DNA of 64,000 nt from Curtobacterium sp. 'Ferrero' (GTDB taxonomy: Bacteria > Actinomycetota > Actinomycetes > Actinomycetales > Microbacteriaceae). The DNA is taken from positions 310,001 through 374,000 of the forward strand of contig NZ_NXIA01000002.1 in NCBI RefSeq assembly GCF_002412165.1, written 5' to 3'. Both the position numbers and the translations under genes were made by a program. Below the pieces are notes generated by a model, which did not search any database, had not been told where the DNA came from, and saw nothing but the letters and a program-made list of their open reading frames with translations. Each line of letters opens with the position of its first letter. Position 1 is the first letter of the stretch. Positions 43,422 to 51,349 of the stretch are shown piece after piece.

Positions 43422-45584
43422 TCACCCGGTCCGGCTCCGCAGCGCTGCGGCGATCGCGGCGCCGTAGTACGGCGCCAGCGTCTTCGCGAAGGTGTTCGTC
43501 AGGTGCGTCGGGTCGCGGTGCACCACGACTCCGCCGATCACGGCGGGACAGACCGTGGCGGTGCAGTAGTACCGGGTGAGGTCGACGACGTGCGCGAGGG
43601 GCCCGAGACGCGCCGCGGCCTGGGTCGAGCCGTCGAACTGGGCGAGCGCCGTGCTGCGTGGGGTGTCGCACGCGCCGGTGGTGTGACCGGACATCTGCGA
43701 GACGCACACCAGGGTGTCGGACTCGGCCGCGGGGTTGTCCCGGAGGGCGATGACCGGGATGCCGAGGTCCGTCGCGGTCCGCCAGGCACCGACGAGCCCG
43801 TCGACGACGGTCGCGTCGTTCGTCGACCCGGCGGGCACCATGACCGGACTGTTGCCGGTCGAGTGCGTCACGAGCAGGCCGTCGAGGTCCGGGTGGGATC
43901 GGACGTACGCCATCGCGTTCTGCTTCCACTGGTCGCACGTGGCCACCCGGGCGTCGGTGAGGTCCTGCTGCCGGGCCGTCGTGAAGTAGCAGCTCAGGTG
44001 CCCGGCGATGTCGATGCGCCAGCCGTGCGTCTCGGCGATGCGCTCGTAGGCGTCGACGAGCACGTTGTTGTGGGAGTCGCCGATCGCGAGCAGGTGCTCC
44101 GAGTACCCCGTCGCACGACCCACCGTGCAGACCTTGAACGTCGGGGTGTCGTTCGACCAGCAGGCGCTGCGGTTGGCGTCGTCCTGCACGGCCGCGGCCG
44201 GTGCCGGCACCCGCACGTCGGCCAGGCGCGGGTTGACGCAGGGGCGTGCGCTGCCGATCTCCGCCGCGGCTCCGAAGCACCGGACGTCGCCGTTCGCGAG
44301 CTCGTCCGCGAAGCGCGCCGCCTGCACCTGCTGCACGTGCGCTGCGGTGAGGGTCGAGGCGCCGAGCGACACCACCAGGACCGTCGCCACCGCGCCCCAC
44401 AGCGCGACCCGGCGCGGTCGGAGCCGCCGCGACCACCGGGCTCCGCGGAGCGGTTCCTCGACCAGCAGCGTCGTGACGGCCGCGAGCACGAACGACCCCA
44501 CCGCGATCGCCACCTTGTCGAGGGTGGTCAGCTCGTGCCGCGTCGCCAACGGGACCAGGACGACCGCCGGCCAGTGCCACAGGTAGACCGCGTACGAGAT
44601 CCGCCCGGTGAACGCGACCGGCGCCACCCGTCCCAGCGGCTGCAGGGCGCCGTGTGCGCCGAACAGCACCACGAGGCCGGCGCCGACCACGGGGAGCGCG
44701 GCGGCGACGCCGGGGAACGGCACGGTCGGCGTGATCACGACCTGAGCGGCGAGCAGCAGCGCCACGCCGGACCAGGCGCCGACCACGCGGATCGTCCGCG
44801 CGACGGCCGTGCGCGGGACACCGAGCGGGATGGTCGACACCAGGCCGCCGAGCGCGAACTCCCACGCGCGGGTGGCCGTCGAGAAGTATGCGACGCCCGG
44901 CGCGGTCCGCGTCTCGAGCACGCACCAGGCGAACGACGTGACCGCGACCGCACCGAGCAGCACACGGGCGACGGTCACCGGCCGCGCTCCCGCACGCCGC
45001 AGACGACGGGCGACCCACACGGCCCCGAGCAGCAGCAGCGGCAGCCCGATGTAGAACTGCTCCTCGACCGACAGCGACCAGAAGTGCTGGAACGGGGACG
45101 CCTGGTTCGACTGCGCCAGGTAGTCCACCGCGTCGGCCGCGAGCTGCCAGTTCTGCACGTAGACGGTCGCCGCGACCAGCTCCCGACCCCACTGGCCCCA
45201 GAGCGAGACCGGGGCGACGAGCAGCACCGCGACGCCGGTCACGACGATCGTCGTGAACGCGCCGGGGAGCAGCCTGCGTGCGCGACGGGTCCAGAACGCG
45301 CCGAGGCCGATGCGGCCGGTCGCCTCGAGCTCGCGGAGCAGGTGGCCGGTGATCAGGAAGCCCGAGATCACGAAGAACACGTCGACGCCGACGAACCCGC
45401 CGGGCAGCCGGTTCGGCCACAGGTGGTAGAGCACCACGGCGGTGACGGCGAACGCCCGCAACCCCTGGACGTCCCAGCGCGTCCCGCCGTCCGGGCGTGC
45501 TGCCCGGTGCCGGACCGCCGGCGTGCCGTCCGGGTCCACCGCGCCGGCGGGCTGTGCCGTCCGGGCGGTTCGCGTCGCGTGCAT
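43422..45584 (-). CDS. Acyltransferase 3 with SGNH domain (OafA/YrhL-like)
   Basis: A 720-residue O-acyltransferase for surface glycans or peptidoglycan. The membrane half (~45-400) has WDVQGLRAFAVTAVVLYHLW, FVGVDVFFVISGFLI with conserved His/Arg, and SLSVEEQFYIGLPLLLL. The extracytoplasmic half (~480-720) is an SGNH hydrolase fold: LLAIGDSHNNVL (nucleophile Ser block), VTHSTGNSPV, and the catalytic DPTHLT near the C-terminus. A TAGGAT box lies 8 nt before the ATG. Divergent from manA. Expected to move acetyl groups across the membrane and attach them to sugar hydroxyls of the polymer built by this locus. Confidence 0.93.
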   Translation of the reverse strand: MHATRTARTAQPAGAVDPDGTPAVRHRAARPDGGTRWDVQGLRAFAVTAVVLYHLWPNRLPGGFVGVDVFFVISGFLITGHLLRELEATGRIGLGAFWTRRARRLLPGAFTTIVVTGVAVLLVAPVSLWGQWGRELVAATVYVQNWQLAADAVDYLAQSNQASPFQHFWSLSVEEQFYIGLPLLLLGAVWVARRLRRAGARPVTVARVLLGAVAVTSFAWCVLETRTAPGVAYFSTATRAWEFALGGLVSTIPLGVPRTAVARTIRVVGAWSGVALLLAAQVVITPTVPFPGVAAALPVVGAGLVVLFGAHGALQPLGRVAPVAFTGRISYAVYLWHWPAVVLVPLATRHELTTLDKVAIAVGSFVLAAVTTLLVEEPLRGARWSRRLRPRRVALWGAVATVLVVSLGASTLTAAHVQQVQAARFADELANGDVRCFGAAAEIGSARPCVNPRLADVRVPAPAAAVQDDANRSACWSNDTPTFKVCTVGRATGYSEHLLAIGDSHNNVLVDAYERIAETHGWRIDIAGHLSCYFTTARQQDLTDARVATCDQWKQNAMAYVRSHPDLDGLLVTHSTGNSPVMVPAGSTNDATVVDGLVGAWRTATDLGIPVIALRDNPAAESDTLVCVSQMSGHTTGACDTPRSTALAQFDGSTQAAARLGPLAHVVDLTRYYCTATVCPAVIGGVVVHRDPTHLTNTFAKTLAPYYGAAIAAALRSRTG

Positions 45585-45592
45585 CGCCGTCG

Positions 45593-45598
45593 ATCCTA
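45593..45598 (-). promoter_or_regulatory. -10 box (TAGGAT) for acyltransferase gene
   Basis: Minus-strand TAGGAT, 8 nt before the ATG at 45584; only 13 bp separate it from the divergent manA -10 box. Confidence 0.4.
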
Positions 45599-45611
45599 GG
45601 GGCAGCGCCGG

Positions 45612-45617
45612 TAGGCT
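45612..45617 (+). promoter_or_regulatory. -10 box (TAGGCT), leaderless start of manA
   Basis: TAGGCT + 6 nt + ATG, the same arrangement as purE and rmlC. Confidence 0.5.
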
Positions 45618-45623
45618 CACCGC

Positions 45624-46832
45624 ATGTTCCTCGGCATCACCAACACCCCGCGCGACTACGCGTGGGGCTCCGTCACCGCGATCCCCGAGCTCGTCGGGCG
45701 GACCGTCACCGGCGCGCCGCAGGCCGAGCTGTGGCTCGGTGCGCACCCGGGCAGCCCGAGCGTCGTCGTCAACCCGGCCATGGTCGGCGGCGCGGACACC
45801 CTGCTCGACTGGATCGCCGCGGAGCCCGAGGCCGCGCTCGGCCAGGGGCGCACGGGGCTGCCGTTCCTGCTCAAGGTGCTCGCGGCGGCGGCACCGCTGT
45901 CGCTGCAGGCGCACCCCACGCCGGAGCAGGCGCGCGAGGGGTACGAGCGCGAGGAAGCGGCCGGCATCCCCGTCGACGACCCGGCGCGCAACTACAAGGA
46001 CCCGTTCCCGAAGCCCGAGCTGGTCGTCGCGCTGAGCGAGCGCTTCGAGGCGTTGAGCGGGTTCCGCCCCGTCGACGAGACCCGTGCCGACGTCGAGCTC
46101 CTCGACGCCGGCTCCGGGCGGCTCGGTCCGCTCCTGGTCCACCTCGCGCAGGGCCTCGAGGACACGGTGCGCTGGCTCGAGACCGCCGACGACGGCGCGC
46201 TCGCCGTCGTGCGGGCCGCCGGGGACCTCGCTGCGGCCCTGCCCGACGACGTCGCCACGCCGAACACCCGGACGGTGCGCGACCTGGCCGCCGCCTACCC
46301 GGGCGACCCCGGCGTCGTGGTGTCGCTGCTGATGCACCGGGTGACGCTCGCCGCGGGGCAGTCGATGTACCTGCCCGCGGGGAACATCCACGCCTACCTC
46401 GACGGACTCGGGATCGAGCTCATGGCCCCCTCCGACAACGTGCTCCGCGGCGGCCTGACCCCGAAGCACGTCGACGTGCCGGAGCTCCTGCGCGTCCTCG
46501 ACTTCACCGCGTACCCGGCACCGGTCCTCGAGCCGGAGCACCTGGCCCCCGGGGTGGACCGGTTCGCGCCGGACGGCGTCGGCTTCGCGCTCGTCCGCGT
46601 CACCGGCGACGGCAAGCCGGTCGGGTTGAGCACGGGCGGCGTCGCACCGCTCGACGGACCCTCGATCGCGATCTGCACCGAGGGCGTCGTGACCCTGGTC
46701 GGTGCCACGTCGGCGACGCTCCTCCGCAAGGGCGAGTCGTGCTACGTCACGCCCGACGAGGGCGACGTCACCGTGGAGGCGGACGCGGCCTCGGGGCTGA
46801 CCTCCACCGTCTTCATCGCGACGGGAGCGTGA
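45624..46832 (+). CDS. manA: Mannose-6-phosphate isomerase, class I
   Basis: Interconverts fructose-6-phosphate and mannose-6-phosphate, feeding GDP-mannose. The 402-residue protein shows the class I cupin landmarks: YAWGS near the N-terminus, LPFLLKVLAAAAPLSLQAHP (zinc-binding Gln/His), YKDPFPKPELVVAL (zinc Glu), then PAGNIHAYLDGLGIELMA and SDNVLRGGLTPKHVDVPEL. It supplies donors for the polyprenol-phosphomannose synthase-like enzyme at 35651. No phosphomannomutase gene is found nearby in this window, though that gene often sits in this neighbourhood in other actinobacteria. Confidence 0.95.
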   Translation: MFLGITNTPRDYAWGSVTAIPELVGRTVTGAPQAELWLGAHPGSPSVVVNPAMVGGADTLLDWIAAEPEAALGQGRTGLPFLLKVLAAAAPLSLQAHPTPEQAREGYEREEAAGIPVDDPARNYKDPFPKPELVVALSERFEALSGFRPVDETRADVELLDAGSGRLGPLLVHLAQGLEDTVRWLETADDGALAVVRAAGDLAAALPDDVATPNTRTVRDLAAAYPGDPGVVVSLLMHRVTLAAGQSMYLPAGNIHAYLDGLGIELMAPSDNVLRGGLTPKHVDVPELLRVLDFTAYPAPVLEPEHLAPGVDRFAPDGVGFALVRVTGDGKPVGLSTGGVAPLDGPSIAICTEGVVTLVGATSATLLRKGESCYVTPDEGDVTVEADAASGLTSTVFIATGA

Positions 46833-46872
46833 ACACGCAGGTGCCCGGTCCCGGACGGTGACCCGCTTCCGC

Positions 46873-46878
46873 TAGCGT
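46873..46878 (+). promoter_or_regulatory. -10 box (TAGCGT), leaderless start of galE
   Basis: TAGCGT + 7 nt + ATG at 46886. An in-frame GTG at 46877 lies inside this box and would not be transcribed, so the ATG is preferred. Confidence 0.45.
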
Positions 46879-46885
46879 GACCAGC

Positions 46886-47848
46886 ATGAGTTGGCTGGTC
46901 ACCGGCGGTGCCGGGTACATCGGGTCCCACGTCGTCCGAGCGCTGCGGTCGGCGGGGATCGACACCGTCGCGCTCGACGACCTGTCGAGCGGGTTCCGGG
47001 CGTTCGTGCCGCAGGACGTCCCGTTCGTGGAGGGGTCGATCCTCGACGGCGACCTCGTCGGGCGCACGCTCGCCGAGCACGGGGTGACCGGTGTGGTGCA
47101 CGTCGCCGGGTTCAAGTACGCGGGGGTCTCGGTCGAGCGTCCGCTGCACACCTACGAGCAGAACGTCACCGGCATGACGACGCTGCTGCGGGCGATGGCG
47201 GACCACGACGTCACGAAGGTCGTGTTCTCGTCGAGCGCCGCGGTCTACGGCACCCCGGACGTCGACACCGTGGTCGAGTCGACCCCGAAGGCCCCCGAGT
47301 CGCCGTACGGCGAGTCGAAGCTCATCGGCGAGTGGCTCCTGCGCGACATGGAGGTCGCCCGCGGCTTCGCCACGACCTCCCTGCGCTACTTCAACGTCGT
47401 CGGCTCCGGCGAGCCCGACCTGTACGACGCGAGCCCCCACAACCTCTTCCCGCTGGTCTTCGACGCCCTGCTCGCCGGCCGGACGCCGCGGATCAACGGC
47501 GACGACTACCCGACGCCGGACGGCACGTGCGTCCGCGACTACGTGCACGTGGCCGACCTGGCGCACTCGCACGCGGTCGCCGCTCGGAAGCTCGAGGCGG
47601 GGGAGCCGCTCGAGCGCGCCTACAACCTCGGCAGCGGCGACGGGGTGAGCGTGCGCCAGATCATGGACGCGATGGCGAAGGTGACGGGCATCGCCTTCGA
47701 GCCCGAGGTCGCGCCGCGTCGACCGGGCGACCCGGCCAGGATCGTCGCGACCGGCGAAGCAGCGGCGCGAGACCTCGAGTGGGCCATGCGGCACTCCCTC
47801 GACGAGATGGTGTCGAGTGCGTGGGAGGCGCGCCGCAGCGTGTCCTGA
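46886..47848 (+). CDS. galE: UDP-glucose 4-epimerase
   Basis: Interconverts UDP-glucose and UDP-galactose. A 320-residue extended SDR: WLVTGGAGYIGSHVV, LDDLSSGFRAFV, HVAGFKYAGVSVERP, FSSSAAVYGTP (Ser), SPYGESKLIGEW (Tyr/Lys), LRYFNVVGSG, GDDYPTPDGTCVRDYVHVAD and YNLGSGDGVSVRQ, all classic GalE. The ATG at 46886 is preferred over a GTG three codons upstream because of the promoter position. It adds galactose to the available donors. Confidence 0.95.
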   Translation: MSWLVTGGAGYIGSHVVRALRSAGIDTVALDDLSSGFRAFVPQDVPFVEGSILDGDLVGRTLAEHGVTGVVHVAGFKYAGVSVERPLHTYEQNVTGMTTLLRAMADHDVTKVVFSSSAAVYGTPDVDTVVESTPKAPESPYGESKLIGEWLLRDMEVARGFATTSLRYFNVVGSGEPDLYDASPHNLFPLVFDALLAGRTPRINGDDYPTPDGTCVRDYVHVADLAHSHAVAARKLEAGEPLERAYNLGSGDGVSVRQIMDAMAKVTGIAFEPEVAPRRPGDPARIVATGEAAARDLEWAMRHSLDEMVSSAWEARRSVS

Positions 47849-47859
47849 CCGGTACCGTG

Positions 47860-47912
47860 ATGTCCCCCGAAACCCCGACAGAACGCGAGCGACACGCCCG
47901 TACGGGGGACAT
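47860..47912. terminator. Inverted repeat between galE and whiB
   Basis: ATGTCCCCCG (47860-47869) and CGGGGGACAT (47903-47912) pair perfectly over 10 bp around a 33-nt loop. Position suggests a galE terminator; being ahead of whiB it could also be an operator. Confidence 0.45.
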
Positions 47913-47973
47913 GACACGCCGCGACGGTCAGCGGCTTCTATGATCCGCGACTTGACTCCGGCGAATCACACCG

Positions 47974-47985
47974 CTGTAATTACAG
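47974..47985. promoter_or_regulatory. Palindrome CTGTAATTACAG upstream of whiB
   Basis: A perfect 12-bp palindrome, AT-rich in a ~72% GC setting, 53 bp ahead of the whiB start. It may contain the -10 region (TAATTA) or be a regulator site. Confidence 0.45.
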
Positions 47986-48038
47986 GCAGCGACGGCAACC
48001 CGTCGTGGTTCGTCACCGAGACGTCAGGGGTGATCAGG

Positions 48039-48362
48039 GTGAACGGTTCCGACTTCAGCGCCGGTGTTCCGGAGGACTGGCACGTCGACCCCGTGGCGCT
48101 CGGCGTCCCCGGGGTCCGTCGTGCTGAGATCGACGACGAGGAGAACCCGCTCGCCTGGCAGGCCGACTCCCTCTGCGCACAGACCGACCCGGAGGCGTTC
48201 TTCCCCGAGAAGGGCGGCTCGACGCGCGAGGCGAAGAAGATCTGCACCTCGTGCGAGGTCCGGTCGCAGTGCCTCGAGTACGCGCTCGAGAACGACGAGC
48301 GCTTCGGCATCTGGGGCGGCCTGTCCGAGCGCGAGCGTCGCAAGCTGCGCCGTCGCGCCTGA
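48039..48362 (+). CDS. WhiB-family iron-sulfur regulator (WhiB2/WhmD type)
   Basis: A 107-residue regulator that binds a 4Fe-4S cluster and partners the sigma factor. The C-terminal core has the four cysteines (SLCAQ, KKICTSCEVRSQCLEYA), the turn GIWGGLSERERRKL and a basic tail RRRA. The frame opens at 47817, but a promoter-like palindrome at 47974 and AGGGG at 48026 favour GTG 48039 (or 48030); an ATG at 47940 would precede the palindrome. Its position two to three genes from the metallopeptidase-family and DUF3499 genes matches mycobacterial whiB2 and Streptomyces whiB, which control septation, but those are context arguments. Confidence 0.9.
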   Translation: MNGSDFSAGVPEDWHVDPVALGVPGVRRAEIDDEENPLAWQADSLCAQTDPEAFFPEKGGSTREAKKICTSCEVRSQCLEYALENDERFGIWGGLSERERRKLRRRA

Positions 48363-48380
48363 CCGACCACCCGTCGGACG

Positions 48381-48471
48381 GGAGGCGCGGCGGGCGTCCG
48401 TCACGCATCCTGCGTTGACCCTTCCCACAGGTTCACGGCGCGCCGCCGTCCGCGACGGAGGGCGCGCCTCC
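48381..48471. terminator. Distant GGAGGCGCG / CGCGCCTCC inverted repeat after whiB
   Basis: Perfect 9-bp arms 73 nt apart in the 131-bp whiB-GT2 gap. The left arm belongs to the recurrent GGACGGGAGGCGCGGCG family. The long loop makes terminator function uncertain. Confidence 0.3.
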
Positions 48472-48477
48472 AGACCG

Positions 48478-48483
48478 TAGAGT
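48478..48483 (+). promoter_or_regulatory. -10 box (TAGAGT) for giant GT2 gene
   Basis: TAGAGT lies 10 nt before the ATG at 48494. An in-frame GTG at 48482 overlaps the box itself, so the ATG is taken as the start. Confidence 0.4.
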
Positions 48484-48493
48484 GACGCGCGTC

Positions 48494-51349
48494 ATGCAGC
48501 CCAGCGCCTCCCAGCCCCGTGTCACCGCGATCCTCGTCGCCGCCGACGGCGGCGACCGACTCGACCGCACGCTCGACGCCCTGGCGAAGCAGACCAGGCA
48601 CCCCGAGAACCTCGTCGTGGTCGACGTCGGGTCCTCGGACGGGTCCACCGCCGACCTCGCGTTCGGCGGGTCGGCCGAGCTCGTGCGGCTGCCCGCCGGG
48701 CGGCCCTTCGGCCAGGCGGTCGCCGCCGGCGAGCGCGAGGCGCCGTCGGCGGTCGCCGACGCACCGGTCGACGAGTGGCTCTGGCTGCTCGGGCACGACA
48801 ACGCGCCGATGCCGACCGCGCTCGAGGAACTCCTCACCGCCGTCGAGATCGCGCCGTCGGTCGTGGTGGCGGGCCCGAAGCTCGTCCACGACGACGACCC
48901 GTCCCGGATCCGCGACTTCGGCGAGAGCATGACGAGGTTCGGCCGATCGCTCGTGCTCGTCCAGGACGAGCTCGACCAGGGCCAGCACGACCGGCACACC
49001 GACGTCCTCGCGGTCGCGGCCGCGGGCATGCTCGTGCGCCGCTCCGTCTGGCACCAGCTCGGCGGGTTCGACCCGGCGCTGCCCGACGTCGACGCCGCGC
49101 TCGACTTCTGCGTGCGCGCGCGGCTCGCCGGTCACCGCGTGGCCGTCGTCCCCGAGGCCCGGGTCACGAGCGCCGGACCGATCGAGGAGTTCGGCCGGAA
49201 GCGGCTCTCCGAACGGCGCCGGGTGCGCCTCCACCGGCAGGCGCAGCTGCACCGCCGGATGGTCTACGCCCCGGCCGGGCTCCTGTGGCTGCACTGGTTG
49301 ACCCTCGTCCCCTTCGCCGTCGGGCGGGCGGTCGGGCACCTCGTCGCGAAGCACCCCGCAGCCGTCGGGGGTGAGCTGGCCGCAGCCTTCGCCGTCGTGT
49401 TCGGTGGCGGTGTCGGCCGCGCACGGAAGGTGCTCGCGCGCAACCGCAAGGTGGGATGGGCCGCGGTGGAGCCGCTCCGGGTGAGCTGGCGCCGCGTGCA
49501 CGAACGGCGGCTCACCTCGCGCGACGTCGAGCTCGCCCGCGTCGAGGACGCCCCGATCGCCCGTGCGTCGTTCCTCGGCGACGGCGGCGTGTGGGTCGTG
49601 CTCGCCGCGGCGGTCCTCAGCGTCGTCACGCTCTTCCCGCTGCTCGGCTCCCCGGCGCTGACCGGCGGCGGACTCCTGCCGCTCTCGACCACGGTCGGAC
49701 GGCTCTGGCAGAACGTCGGCTACGGCTGGCACTCGATCGGGACGGGCTTCACCGGACCGAGCGACCCGTTCGCCGCCGTGCTCGCGGTCCTCGGCTCGAT
49801 CACGTTCTGGTCGCCGTCCACGTCGGTCGTGCTCGTGATGCTGCTCGCGTTCCCGGTGTCCGCGCTCGGCGCGTGGTTCGCCGTGCGGAAGGTCACCACG
49901 CGCGTCTGGGTCCCCGTCGTCGGCGCCACCCTGTACACGATCGCGCCGACGCTCGTCGGAGCCGTCACGAGCGGACACCTCGGTGCCGTGATCGCGCACC
50001 TGCTCCTGCCCTGGCTGTTCCTCGCCGTGCTCGAGGCGCACCGCTCGTGGGCCTGGGCGTCCGGCGCCTCGATCCTCTTCGCCGTGGTCGCGGCGTCGGC
50101 GCCGTCGCTCCTGCCGGTGCTCCTCGTGGCCTGGCTGGTGTCCGTCGTCGTCGGCTGGCGGCGCGCCCACCGGCGGGTGTTCATCCCGGTGCCCGCGGCG
50201 GTGCTGTTCCTGCCGCTCGTGCTCGTCCAGCTCGGTCGCGGCAACCCGCTCGCGGTGTTCGCCGACCCGGGCGTCCCGTCCGCCACGCGCGCCCCGTCGG
50301 CGTTCCAACTCGCGATCGGGCAGCCGGTGCCGGACTGGAGCGGCTGGCTGCCCGCGACGTCGTCGATCGCGGTGCTCGTCGGGCTGCTGCCCGTCGTGAT
50401 GGCGGTGCTCGCGCTGCCCGTCGCCGTGGCGGCGATCGGTTCGCTGCTCGGGCACCGCTGGGGCGTCGCCGGCGCAGCGCTCGTCATCGCGCTGCTCGGG
50501 TACGCCACGGCCTTCGCGGCCACCCACGTCACCGTCACCGGTGTCGGGTCGACCACCACGATCGTGTGGCCCGGGAGCGGCCTCAGCGTGTACTGGCTGG
50601 GGATCGTGACCGCCGCCTGCATCGGGATCGACGTGCTGCCGAAGGCCGCGCCCGCCGCCGGGCTCGTCGCCGCGGTGCTGACCGGCGTCACGGTGGCGCC
50701 CGCCTTCGCCGCGTTCTACCTCGGCACCGCCGCGATCCAGCCCACCACGGGCCGCGTGCTCAGCGCCTACGTCAACGCCGAGGCCCAGGCCAACCCGGAC
50801 GTCGGCACCCTGGTGGTCGACCCGCAGTCGGACGGCTCGCTCTCCGTGTCGCTCGAACGCGGCCAGGGGGCGACACTCGACGACCAGTCGACGCTCGACT
50901 CCACGGCCCTGACCCTGACCCGGTCCGGTGCCGAACTGACGACGCTGGCCGGCAACCTGGCGAGCCGCAGCGGCTACGACCCGCGGCAGGCGCTCCGGAC
51001 GCTCGGCGTCAGCTTCGTCCTGCTCGAGGACGCGCCCGCCGACGACGCGGGTGCCCAGACCGTGCACGACCGTGCGGCCGGGGCCATCGGGCAGAGCGCG
51101 CTGTTCACGAGCATCGGCGAGACGAACACCGGTCAGCTGTTCCACTACGACGGCGACGTCGACCGCACCCGCACCGGGTCGGCGGCAGCGCAGGCGACGC
51201 ACGTGCTCTACCTCGTCGTGCTCGGTGTGGTGTTCGGCGCGGCGGCACTGCTGGCGGTCCCGACCGCACCCCGTCGCCGTCGCGCGACGTCGAACCGCAT
51301 CGAGGCCGAGGAACCCGCGTCCACCTTCGACGAGGAGCGTGACGAATGA
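48494..51349 (+). CDS. Giant membrane GT2 glycosyltransferase
   Basis: A 951-residue protein: GT-A domain (~1-230) with VTAILVAADGGDRLDRTLD, VVVDVGSSDGST, WLLGHDNAPMP and LGGFDPALPDVDAALDFC; then a basic linker (~235-370), about twelve membrane spans (~375-760) and an extracytoplasmic beta-rich part (VGTLVVDPQSDGSLSVSLER) closed by one more span and a charged tail. This architecture, followed by a DUF5719 protein, is conserved next to whiB across actinobacteria (recall). Its stop overlaps the DUF5719 start by 4 bp (ATGA). Probably builds or transfers a conserved wall glycan; no substrate is known to me. Confidence 0.85.
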   Translation: MQPSASQPRVTAILVAADGGDRLDRTLDALAKQTRHPENLVVVDVGSSDGSTADLAFGGSAELVRLPAGRPFGQAVAAGEREAPSAVADAPVDEWLWLLGHDNAPMPTALEELLTAVEIAPSVVVAGPKLVHDDDPSRIRDFGESMTRFGRSLVLVQDELDQGQHDRHTDVLAVAAAGMLVRRSVWHQLGGFDPALPDVDAALDFCVRARLAGHRVAVVPEARVTSAGPIEEFGRKRLSERRRVRLHRQAQLHRRMVYAPAGLLWLHWLTLVPFAVGRAVGHLVAKHPAAVGGELAAAFAVVFGGGVGRARKVLARNRKVGWAAVEPLRVSWRRVHERRLTSRDVELARVEDAPIARASFLGDGGVWVVLAAAVLSVVTLFPLLGSPALTGGGLLPLSTTVGRLWQNVGYGWHSIGTGFTGPSDPFAAVLAVLGSITFWSPSTSVVLVMLLAFPVSALGAWFAVRKVTTRVWVPVVGATLYTIAPTLVGAVTSGHLGAVIAHLLLPWLFLAVLEAHRSWAWASGASILFAVVAASAPSLLPVLLVAWLVSVVVGWRRAHRRVFIPVPAAVLFLPLVLVQLGRGNPLAVFADPGVPSATRAPSAFQLAIGQPVPDWSGWLPATSSIAVLVGLLPVVMAVLALPVAVAAIGSLLGHRWGVAGAALVIALLGYATAFAATHVTVTGVGSTTTIVWPGSGLSVYWLGIVTAACIGIDVLPKAAPAAGLVAAVLTGVTVAPAFAAFYLGTAAIQPTTGRVLSAYVNAEAQANPDVGTLVVDPQSDGSLSVSLERGQGATLDDQSTLDSTALTLTRSGAELTTLAGNLASRSGYDPRQALRTLGVSFVLLEDAPADDAGAQTVHDRAAGAIGQSALFTSIGETNTGQLFHYDGDVDRTRTGSAAAQATHVLYLVVLGVVFGAAALLAVPTAPRRRRATSNRIEAEEPASTFDEERDE

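Noticed and set aside
43158..45599. 813-codon plus-strand open frame
   Set aside because: Antisense shadow of the acyltransferase gene, which has clear family motifs.
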